5,691 nucleotides of DNA from a bacterium (GCA_030699855.1 JAUYKR010000151.1:1-5691); one strand, 5' to 3'. Shown: positions 1 through 5,691, numbered from the stretch's first letter. Numbers and translations are program-made. Notes: a model not told the origin generated them from the sequence alone.

Positions 1-1128
1 GTGAGGGGATTTTATGGCTTGCGGGACGTAACATTAACTCAGAACTCAGCTCTTCGTCGCCAAGCCAGGGGCCGAGCCCGTCTGATCAACGAAGTCAAGG
101 GAGACGCGGCTGAGCTGCAGGCAAAGACCATGCCCCTGCGCTACCTGCTGGTACCGCGGCTTGAACGAGGAAAGGGCGAAAGCGTACATCTGCAAAAAAG
201 GACGGTGATAACAGCGGACGGAATCAATGAAATCATGGTCGAACCAGCTGATCAGTTTGAAACCCGCTGGCAGCAAGTGGAAAAAAAGCGTCAACAAGCC
301 AGCCCACTGGAAACACCGACCTACTTCGCCAAGGCCAACGGTCACCGCCTGACCCCAATGGCAAATCCGGCGCGTCTCCTGCGAGAACTCCTGGAATCAA
401 AAGATTTAGCCTACAGAGAGATTCTGTTACGGCCCGACGCAAAAGAAATCGCGCTCGGAGTCGAACCTGGGGAAAATTTTTCACTGGCAATCTTCACCAC
501 GGGGAAATATGGCGGCAGGGCTACCCCACCCCGCCAGCGCGGCAAACAAGAACGAGAACATTTTGCGGGCGATTTAGAAAAGCCCTTTCGTGAGGATTTT
601 TGGTATCGCCAAATTCCTAGAGAGGAAAAAGAGGCAAATGATATTGACCGGCTAAAAAATGACCCCCACTCCCCTTTTCGGGCCCCGTTTTACGATCTGT
701 ATTGTCTATCCCGATTTCTTACCCAAGCTAAAAAACTTGTCGGACCGGCCCACCAGGCCAAGATCCGAGGGGATATAAAAGAGAATCGAGCGATGGTCGC
801 CGGCGGAGATACCTATGAAGCTGTCATTGTCAGCGACTTTCCTCCCAAGAAAGAGGAATATCGCCTCATTCCCGGTTTTGATCTGGTGGAGGTTCCGCGA
901 GAAAAAACGGAGCCGACGCTCAGGAGAAAGGGGCGCGATGAGCAAGCGCCGGCAACGGCAAAAGAGCGCATTACCCTCCAGGAATTCTACCGCCGCTTGA
1001 GGAAAAAACTGGCAGGAGTGCCAGCTCCGGAAGAGCGTGAGCGTCGTCCACCACCCGGTCCGACTCCCCCACCACAACCGGAAGACCCTGATGAACCGGA
1101 GGAAGAAGATCCTGTAGATGATGAATAA
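1..1128 (+). CDS. Hypothetical protein with proline-rich acidic C-terminal tail; 5' end uncertain
   Basis: I do not recognise this protein and assign no function. The frame is open from the first base of the window to a TAA at 1126-1128, giving 375 residues if the GTG at position 1 is the start. The gene may begin further left, and the next in-frame Met codons are residue 44 (base 130) and residue 79; none has a clear ribosome binding site. No signal peptide or membrane segment is visible, so it looks soluble. Residues 45-300 are mixed and charged, with beta-like stretches near 62-80 and 272-298 and one cysteine (C235). A basic helix-like stretch (about 325-339, EFYRRLRKKL) precedes a tail (340-375) rich in Pro, Glu and Asp that is almost certainly disordered and contains two PPP tracts. 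Only 20 bases separate it from the CAP-like gene downstream, so cotranscription is likely. Confidence is high that it is coding and low on role. Confidence 0.8.
   Translation: MRGFYGLRDVTLTQNSALRRQARGRARLINEVKGDAAELQAKTMPLRYLLVPRLERGKGESVHLQKRTVITADGINEIMVEPADQFETRWQQVEKKRQQASPLETPTYFAKANGHRLTPMANPARLLRELLESKDLAYREILLRPDAKEIALGVEPGENFSLAIFTTGKYGGRATPPRQRGKQEREHFAGDLEKPFREDFWYRQIPREEKEANDIDRLKNDPHSPFRAPFYDLYCLSRFLTQAKKLVGPAHQAKIRGDIKENRAMVAGGDTYEAVIVSDFPPKKEEYRLIPGFDLVEVPREKTEPTLRRKGRDEQAPATAKERITLQEFYRRLRKKLAGVPAPEERERRPPPGPTPPPQPEDPDEPEEEDPVDDE
1003..1024 (-). terminator. Terminator-like hairpin plus T-run on the minus strand, inside the first gene
   Basis: Read on the minus strand, CTGGCA, a four-base loop CTCC and TGCCAG form a perfect 6-bp stem followed directly by six T residues (the A-run at 1003-1008 on the plus strand). 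This has the form of a short intrinsic terminator for antisense transcription. It lies within coding sequence of the first gene and about 1.5 kb beyond the alaS stop, so it could limit read-through from alaS. The stem is short and may be a coding coincidence. Confidence 0.3.
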
Positions 1129-1148
1129 CAATTTTTCTAAAAATTTAT
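1129..1148 (+). other. AT-rich gap between the two orphan genes, without a Shine-Dalgarno
   Basis: This 20-base spacer is nearly all A and T and has no purine-rich Shine-Dalgarno sequence at the normal distance from the ATG at 1149. That ATG is the first possible one in its frame, because an in-frame TGA lies at 1122-1124. The downstream gene is therefore read either by coupling to the upstream stop at 1126-1128 or by SD-independent initiation on an unstructured AU-rich leader. No convincing promoter is seen in the gap. Confidence 0.5.
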
Positions 1149-2558
1149 ATGGCCTTCGGCATTCCCACATTCGACGCGATTAAAAAGGCGGTAAACGCCG
1201 TTCATAGCGTGGTGACAAACCCCGCCGCGGCGGCGGAAAAGGCCCGTACGGCCGTTCGAGAAAATCTAAAAAACCGCTACCACTCTGCCGTGGCCAGAGT
1301 TATGGGCTGGATTCCGGGAAATCCCTGGAAACAGCCGGAGGCTGATACGAAAAAGGAGGCGAAAAAGGAAGACAGCACTCCGCTACTCATGAGTGAGGCA
1401 CCGGCCAACAATCCGAGTGGAAAACTGGAGCAGCTAGAACGAAAAGAAATGGCTGACGCCATTGCGAAGGGAATAAACACCCTGCGCCAGGGCTGTGGAT
1501 TAAAAGCCTTCGGCACTACTCCGCAGCTTCAGGCCAGCGTTAGTGATAAGGCTCAGCGCATGAAGAATGGCCCGCGCAGCCACGACGAGGTCGGCGAAGG
1601 CTCAGGAACATTGAACGGGGAAGGCGAAGTGCTGAGCTGGATATCCTTCAAAGAAGTGCAGCAGAAGATGAAGCTAAAGGGAAAAGATCTCGTCGCCTCC
1701 GAGGCCAGTTCGGCTGCCGCAGAACTGCTGGTGGAGATGCTCAGGACCAGAGAGCATCCGCGCTGGCTGCTGTCGAAGGATTACAAAGAAGCCGCTTTTG
1801 ATGTCGTCATCCGCTGGGAAGACAGTAACGAGATGGCGGATGGAAATAACCATGTGGGCAGAACGCCGGTTTTTTGTCTAGTCGGTCGCCTGAACAAGGG
1901 CGGAAAGCCGGAAGAAAAAATTGAAACTGCCGATCAGCTACGATCCCGTCATCCACAAGCGGAAAGAAGAGCCATCGATCAGATCGACAGCCAAATGGAC
2001 GAATATGAATCAAACAAACCGGCTTACGCGTTCGAAGCTCCGGAGCTCGACAACAACCTTAAGCGTCACCTGGCCGGATCTCGGCAAAGAAAGCTCATTT
2101 CATCCTTTGCAGCCGTAGTTGAAGACATCAAAGCCAGTGGTGAAGCACTTCAAATCAAATACGATCAGGAAGCAACCAGCAAGTGGATCGATCAGGATGA
2201 GCAAAAGCAGGAAGATAGCTTCTGCATCGGCGTGGTGAAGGATGGAAGGACCATTGTCTACAAAGTTGAAACCGCTCGCATTCCGCTCTACTTCAAAAGA
2301 TTTGGAGCTGAAAAAACAGAGCACCCTGTGCTGACGTCCGAACTGATCGCCGATGCGCGCAGAGTGCTAGCCACCAAAGCGCAGCCCACAGCTCCGTCCG
2401 GAGCTGTGGCGGCGGGCGACAAGGCGCCGACAAGTGAACCTCAGAAAGAAGGTTCTGGCCGGAGGGAACCACCTGAAGAAATACCCGATTCGATATCAGA
2501 TGTGACAGCAGGAACACGAGGAGAAGTGGACAATCTGGTGGGATCAACTATGCGTTAG
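1149..2558 (+). CDS. Protein with a divergent CAP/SCP-like domain, no signal peptide
   Basis: The product is 469 residues and its start is fixed by an in-frame stop just upstream. Layout: amphipathic Ala-rich helical N-terminus (1-60), Lys/Glu-rich linker (62-76), CAP-like region (about 100-248), second region (255-405), and a Pro/Gly/Glu-rich disordered tail (408-469). The CAP-like assignment rests on an opening helix with N110..LRQGCGLKAF, a QLQASVSDKAQRM helix, SH at 144-145, GEGE at 157-160, a late helix ending in REHPRWLLSKDY (201-212), and a beta strand at 240-247. These match, in order, the bacterial CAP pattern of a first His, a GE motif, the 'W..S..H..il...y' segment and final strands; H145, E158 or E160 and H203 are candidate cavity residues. 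The match is by eye and divergent. Unlike most bacterial CAP proteins it has no signal peptide or membrane anchor. Known CAP proteins act outside the cell in varied roles, so no specific function follows. It probably forms a unit with the upstream gene. Coding confidence is high; CAP assignment about 0.5. Confidence 0.82.
   Translation: MAFGIPTFDAIKKAVNAVHSVVTNPAAAAEKARTAVRENLKNRYHSAVARVMGWIPGNPWKQPEADTKKEAKKEDSTPLLMSEAPANNPSGKLEQLERKEMADAIAKGINTLRQGCGLKAFGTTPQLQASVSDKAQRMKNGPRSHDEVGEGSGTLNGEGEVLSWISFKEVQQKMKLKGKDLVASEASSAAAELLVEMLRTREHPRWLLSKDYKEAAFDVVIRWEDSNEMADGNNHVGRTPVFCLVGRLNKGGKPEEKIETADQLRSRHPQAERRAIDQIDSQMDEYESNKPAYAFEAPELDNNLKRHLAGSRQRKLISSFAAVVEDIKASGEALQIKYDQEATSKWIDQDEQKQEDSFCIGVVKDGRTIVYKVETARIPLYFKRFGAEKTEHPVLTSELIADARRVLATKAQPTAPSGAVAAGDKAPTSEPQKEGSGRREPPEEIPDSISDVTAGTRGEVDNLVGSTMR
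2386..2409. repeat. Perfect 11-bp inverted repeat with 2-base spacer
   Basis: CCACAGCTCCG and CGGAGCTGTGG flank the bases TC, giving a GC-rich hairpin that in practice would be a 10-bp stem with a 4-base loop. It lies in the part of the CAP-like gene that encodes the disordered Ala/Pro/Gly tail, about 140 bases beyond the alaS stop as seen from the minus strand. Neither side is followed by a T-run, so it is not a classical intrinsic terminator. It could pause or stabilise either of the two converging transcripts. Confidence 0.6.
2548..2558. other. 11-base tail-to-tail overlap of the CAP-like gene and alaS
   Basis: The alaS stop (TAG, minus strand, 2550-2548) lies upstream of the TAG stop of the plus-strand gene (2556-2558), so the two coding regions overlap at their 3' ends. 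There is no room for a conventional terminator between them, and each transcript must run into the other gene as antisense RNA before it ends. Confidence 0.85.
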
Positions 2559-4311
2559 CGGAAACCGTGGCCTTGATTCGCCGCACGCCGGAACTGCAGG
2601 GCTCTTGTTTAGAAATCTTAAATCCTCCCAGATCACGGGTGTTGTCCACGTGCGGCCCGCCGCAAACTTCGGTAGAGTACTCGCCCATAAAGTAAACTTT
2701 GACCTTGTCGCCGTACTTGTGTTCAAACAGGCCGATAGCTCCAGCCTCTTTCGCCTCGTCAAAGCTCATCTCCTTGTAATACACATCAATTTCATCCTTG
2801 ATGGCGGAATTAACCAGATCCTCCACCTTCTTTACCTCTTCGTCGGTCATCTTGCGGTCGGAGGTGTAGTCGAAGCGCAACCGCTCCTTGGTAATGTTGG
2901 AACCGCGCTGCTCAACCTGGTCCCCCAGAACTTTTTTGAGGGCGGTATGAAGCAAATGAGTGGCCGTGTGCAGGCGCTTCGATTCATCGCTGTGATCAGC
3001 CAACCCACCTTTGAAAATGCCTGCCGAAGCGGTACGCGACAATTCCTGGTGCTGCTCAAACGCCTTTTGGAAAGACTCTAAATCTACTTTCAGTTGATTT
3101 TCCTGGGCCAAATCTTTGGTCATCTCGACGGGAAAGCCATAGGTATCGTACAAGTGAAAGGCCGTCTGGCCGTCGATCATCTCTCTCCCCTCTTCTCTCA
3201 TGAGCTTCACGACTTTTTCAAACTCGCGCAGGCCTTGTTCCAGAGTTTTGCTGAAGCGTTCCTCCTCCAGACTGACATTTCGTAAAGCCTCTTCACGATT
3301 TTTTTCGAGCTCGGGGTAAATAACCTTATACTGATCAATAACTCCCTCAACTAATTTGGCCAGGAAGTGCTCTTGTATTCCGATTTTACGGCCATGACGG
3401 ATAGCGCGGCGCATGACCCGGCGCATGACATAGCCCTGACCCACGTTGGAGGGAGCGACGTGGTCGCCGGCCATAAAAGTCATGGTCCGGACATGGTCGG
3501 CGATAATGCGAATGGAATTGACGTCTTCATGATCGGTAGAGAGCTGTTTGATCCTGTCGATCGTCGGCTGAAAAAGCTCAGTTTCGTAAACGTTGTCATA
3601 CCCTTCCAGCACGCACAAGGTGCGCTCCAGACCCATACCGGTATCAACATTTTTTTGCTTGAGTGGCTCAAAGGTTCCGTCGTCCTTTTTGTTAAATTCC
3701 ATTAAAACGTCATTCCAAATCTCCACCCAGCGCTTATCCTTTGGATCGTAGGTATCGGGAGCCTGACCGCCTCCGGTCCAGTAGAACATCTCCGTGCAAG
3801 GCCCACAGGGGCCGGTCTTGCCGGCAGGGCCCCACCAGTTATCCTCTTTGGGCAAGTAGGCGATGCGGTTTTCCGAAACGCCCAGGGAAATCCAGATCTC
3901 AGCTGATTCTTGGTCGCGCGAAGCGTCTTGGTCGCCGGCAAAGACGGTAACCGCCAGCATATGCAATGGAATGCCCAGCTCCTTGGTAAGAAATTCAAAG
4001 CTCCAGGATATCGCCTCCCTTTTAAAGTAGTCCCCCAGCGACCAGTTGCCCAACATTTCGAAGAAGGTCAGATGAGTCTTGTCTCCCACTTCGTCGATAT
4101 CTCCGGTACGGACACACTTTTGGTAATTGCAAATTCTTTTGCCGCCAGGGTGGGTCTCGCCCATCAAAAAAGGAACCAATGGGTGCATGCCGGCAGTGGT
4201 AAACAGCACAGTGGGATCCTCGGCCGGGACTAGCGAAGCTGATTGCACCTGGCGGTGTCCCTTGGAAACAAAGAAATCGATATATTTTTGGCGGAGCTGT
4301 TGGGCTGTCAT
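2548..4311 (-). CDS. alaS: Alanine--tRNA ligase, compact CPR-type form (587 aa)
   Basis: This enzyme charges tRNA-Ala with alanine in the cytoplasm (alanine + ATP + tRNA-Ala to alanyl-tRNA-Ala + AMP + PPi). The N-terminal class II core is intact: SASLVP (25-29), TTAGM (38-42), the motif 2 region CVRTGDIDEVG to TFFEMLGNWS (66-91), WGPAG with GPCGPC (160-172), and motif 3 GMGLERT (225-231). The tRNA-binding helical domain follows (about 255-425). The editing domain that removes mischarged Ser or Gly keeps its zinc motifs HTATH (448-452) and CGGPH (550-554). Two parts of the usual roughly 875-residue enzyme are absent: the beta-barrel with the TPFYAESGGQ motif before the editing domain (here 426-447 runs straight from SRTASAGIFKGGL into the HxxxH helix), and the whole DHHA1/C-Ala end after GVRRIKA (575-581). 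No frameshift explains this, and both reductions fit the CPR form as I remember it. The start is fixed by family alignment, and no Shine-Dalgarno precedes it. It is divergent from the CorC gene and convergent with the CAP-like gene. Confidence 0.97.
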   Translation of the reverse strand: MTAQQLRQKYIDFFVSKGHRQVQSASLVPAEDPTVLFTTAGMHPLVPFLMGETHPGGKRICNYQKCVRTGDIDEVGDKTHLTFFEMLGNWSLGDYFKREAISWSFEFLTKELGIPLHMLAVTVFAGDQDASRDQESAEIWISLGVSENRIAYLPKEDNWWGPAGKTGPCGPCTEMFYWTGGGQAPDTYDPKDKRWVEIWNDVLMEFNKKDDGTFEPLKQKNVDTGMGLERTLCVLEGYDNVYETELFQPTIDRIKQLSTDHEDVNSIRIIADHVRTMTFMAGDHVAPSNVGQGYVMRRVMRRAIRHGRKIGIQEHFLAKLVEGVIDQYKVIYPELEKNREEALRNVSLEEERFSKTLEQGLREFEKVVKLMREEGREMIDGQTAFHLYDTYGFPVEMTKDLAQENQLKVDLESFQKAFEQHQELSRTASAGIFKGGLADHSDESKRLHTATHLLHTALKKVLGDQVEQRGSNITKERLRFDYTSDRKMTDEEVKKVEDLVNSAIKDEIDVYYKEMSFDEAKEAGAIGLFEHKYGDKVKVYFMGEYSTEVCGGPHVDNTRDLGGFKISKQEPCSSGVRRIKATVSANA

Positions 4312-4334
4312 AGAAGTAAAAAAGCTGAGAACAT

Positions 4335-4362
4335 ACTATATCAAGCTCCTGAATTCAGGCAA
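4335..4362 (-). promoter_or_regulatory. Predicted sigma-70-type promoter of alaS
   Basis: On the minus strand, TTGCCT (4362-4357, 4 of 6 matches to TTGACA) and TATAGT (4340-4335, 5 of 6 matches to TATAAT) are 16 bases apart. Transcription would start near 4328, giving a leader of about 17 bases with a run of six T and no Shine-Dalgarno before the ATG at 4311. This is a prediction from consensus only. Confidence 0.5.
4348..4359. repeat. 12-base perfect palindrome in the alaS promoter
   Basis: CCTGAATTCAGG is a perfect palindrome between the predicted -35 and -10 boxes of alaS, touching the -35 box. A protein bound here would block alaS transcription; the predicted -35 box of the divergent gene starts 15 bases further on. 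A palindrome of this length is expected about once or twice per window by chance, so its position is what makes it notable. Confidence 0.4.
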
Positions 4363-4373
4363 GCAGCCAATAC

Positions 4374-4402
4374 TGGAAAACTTTAGCGTTCAAAGGTACA
4401 AT
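4374..4402 (+). promoter_or_regulatory. Predicted promoter of the CorC-like gene
   Basis: TGGAAA (4374-4379, 4 of 6 matches) and TACAAT (4397-4402, 5 of 6 matches) are separated by the optimal 17 bases. Transcription would begin near 4409. The -10 box overlaps the upstream candidate ATG at 4401, which would exclude that codon from the mRNA and favour the ATG at 4440. The evidence is consensus matching only. Confidence 0.42.
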
Positions 4403-4439
4403 GACGCTACTGCATCATTTCCTGACAGCCAATAAATCC

Positions 4440-5690
4440 ATGGAGACATCGTCGAGTATTGAACTCCTTATTGCGCTCATCCTCTTATCCGGCTTCTTTT
4501 CCGCCGCAGAAACGTCACTTACCACGCTTTCCCTGGGAAGGGTTCACGATCTCGTAAATAAGAAGAGGTGGTCATCGCACATTATTCAGCGGCTGAAGGC
4601 CCATCCGGAGAAGCTGCTGATCACGATTCTCATCGGCAATAATATTGTCAATATTTGGGCATCCGTGCTGGCTGGGCAAGTGGCGACAGAATATTTCGGC
4701 AGTCACGTGGTGGGCTATGTGGTCGCGGTCATGACCTTGGTGATGCTCGTTTTTGCCGAAGTCCTGCCCAAAACCCTGGCCCAACGCTTCAATACCACTT
4801 TTGCTCAAATCACCAGCCCCTTGCTGTTTCTTCTGAGCTATTTGTTCTATCCCCTCATCATTCTGCTCGAGCTCCTCTCCAGGGCTTTCATCAGCCTGCT
4901 GGGAAAGGAGAAGTTTAAGACCGTGACCGAGGATGAGGTCATCGCCATGCTCAACATCGGCCATCAGGAGGGTGAATTCAACAAGCAGGAAAACGAGTTC
5001 ATCAAAAACATTTTTGAGTTTAGCGACACCACGGCGGAAGAAATCATGACCAACCGGAATGAGATTGAAGCCTTCTCATACGATATAACCCTGGAGGAAG
5101 CCACTCGTCTTATCGCCAAGAGCAGTCACACCAGGATTCCTATTTACGAAAAAGAAATTGACAACATCATTGGCTACATGACTCTGAAAGATATTATCAA
5201 GCTCAGCAAGCGCAAGGGAAATCTGCAAAAGAAGCTACTTGAATTTCGCCTCAACAAGATACTCTTTTTCCCGCTTTCGAAGCCCATTAATGTCATCTTT
5301 AAAAACTTTCAAAAGGAACACATTCACATCGCGGTCATCCTGGACGAGTTCGGCTCAACGATTGGCCTGGTAACCATGGAGGATGTTTTGGAAGAAATCG
5401 TCGGAGACATTGAAGACGAACACGATCAAGAAGAAAAAGGGGTAAAAAGATTAAATCGCAGCTCGTATCAGGTCAGGGGTGATACCACCATGGAAGAACT
5501 CTTTACCCATCATCGCTTCGAAGCCGGAGTTCCGGAACACAAGACCGTAGCCTTTTTGATCATCAAAAAACTGAAGGCCTTCCCCAGAGAGGGCGAGAAA
5601 ATAATCTTGCAGGACCAGGGAGTAGAATTTGTTGTTGAAAAAATGGCGGAAAAAACCATCCAGCAGGTAAGGATGCAGGTAAGGAACTAG
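4440..5690 (+). CDS. CorC/HlyC-type transporter (CNNM family): DUF21, CBS pair, CorC_HlyC domain
   Basis: This is an inner-membrane protein of the family that includes bacterial CorC/MpfA Mg2+ exporters and the annotated 'hemolysin' HlyC-like proteins; divalent metal efflux or Mg2+ homeostasis is the likely role. Numbering from the ATG at 4440 (416 residues), the DUF21 membrane domain spans about 1-155 with hydrophobic segments near 7-27, 58-80, 88-110 and 121-153, and carries the family motifs SGFFSAAET (17-25), IGNNIVNI (65-72) and FAEVLPKT (105-112). Two CBS domains follow (about 203-260 and 270-325), with HTRIPIYE (230-237) and the hallmark DEFGSTIGLVTMEDVLEEIVGD region (302-323). The C-terminal CorC_HlyC domain is 335-416. 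The usual 'MxPR' before the first CBS reads MTNR here (203-206). An alternative ATG at 4401 adds 13 residues and has AAAGG four bases upstream, but I prefer 4440 because the first membrane helix then starts at the normal place and the predicted -10 box overlaps 4401. The gene is complete, with TAG at 5688-5690. Confidence 0.93.
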   Translation: METSSSIELLIALILLSGFFSAAETSLTTLSLGRVHDLVNKKRWSSHIIQRLKAHPEKLLITILIGNNIVNIWASVLAGQVATEYFGSHVVGYVVAVMTLVMLVFAEVLPKTLAQRFNTTFAQITSPLLFLLSYLFYPLIILLELLSRAFISLLGKEKFKTVTEDEVIAMLNIGHQEGEFNKQENEFIKNIFEFSDTTAEEIMTNRNEIEAFSYDITLEEATRLIAKSSHTRIPIYEKEIDNIIGYMTLKDIIKLSKRKGNLQKKLLEFRLNKILFFPLSKPINVIFKNFQKEHIHIAVILDEFGSTIGLVTMEDVLEEIVGDIEDEHDQEEKGVKRLNRSSYQVRGDTTMEELFTHHRFEAGVPEHKTVAFLIIKKLKAFPREGEKIILQDQGVEFVVEKMAEKTIQQVRMQVRN

Positions 5691-5691
5691 G

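Noticed and set aside
14..31. Tiny ATG-TAA frame preceded by a GAGGGGA-like sequence (MACGT)
   Set aside because: Only five codons, lies inside the open frame of the first gene at the window edge, and has no supporting context.
2293..2547. Minus-strand open frame directly beyond the alaS stop, a possible frameshifted C-Ala domain
   Set aside because: Its translation is hydrophobic and Cys/Pro-rich, unlike the coiled-coil and DHHA1 sequence expected, and it opposes a real coding frame. The shortened AlaRS looks genuine.
2605..3081. 158-codon plus-strand open frame opposite alaS
   Set aside because: It is the antisense of the AlaRS editing and tRNA-binding regions and has no independent support.
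3808..3833. GGGGCC...GGCCCC inverted repeat inside alaS
   Set aside because: It encodes the conserved GPAG...GPCGP segment, so the repeated Gly and Pro codons explain it.
4572..4964. 130-codon minus-strand open frame opposite the CorC-like gene
   Set aside because: Gln/His-rich translation with no family resemblance, fully opposite a strongly supported gene; a shadow frame.
1..5691. TGA recoding to Gly, as in some CPR lineages
   Set aside because: All four genes read through under the standard code with no in-frame TGA over about 1,840 codons, so there is no sign of recoding. None ends in TGA either, but four stops are too few to mean anything.
1..5691. Mobile element, CRISPR array, tRNA or toxin-antitoxin system
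   Set aside because: No transposase or integrase, no regularly spaced repeats, no tRNA-like cloverleaf, and no small paired genes were seen on either strand.

Overview
The window looks like chromosomal DNA from a bacterium of the Patescibacteria / Candidate Phyla Radiation (CPR). The main reason is its alanyl-tRNA synthetase, which has the compact CPR-like form: it lacks both the beta-barrel module before the editing domain and the C-terminal C-Ala region. The standard genetic code fits, since no gene needs TGA as a sense codon. The lineage is inferred from one protein and general gene style and has not been searched.

Layout, left to right. Positions 1-1128 (+) hold an unrecognised 375-residue soluble protein with a proline-rich acidic tail; its true start may lie left of the window. 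After a 20-base AT-rich gap, 1149-2558 (+) encodes a 469-residue protein whose middle resembles a divergent CAP/SCP-like domain, followed by a poorly characterised second half and a disordered tail. The two genes probably form one transcription unit. Positions 2548-4311 (-) are alaS, running toward the CAP-like gene; the two overlap by 11 bases at their 3' ends. A 128-base divergent intergenic region (4312-4439) carries a plausible promoter in each direction and a 12-base perfect palindrome inside the alaS promoter. Positions 4440-5690 (+) encode a CorC/HlyC-type (CNNM family) membrane protein with DUF21, a CBS pair and a CorC_HlyC domain. The window ends one base after its stop codon.

Two genes are housekeeping (tRNA charging, divalent metal homeostasis) and two are lineage-specific orphans. 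There is no evidence that the four work as one system. I see no RNA genes, insertion sequences, CRISPR arrays or integration sites. The most interesting material is the orphan pair (1-2558), the minimal AlaRS, the strong inverted repeats in and around the convergent region, and the lack of clear Shine-Dalgarno sequences before the usable starts.
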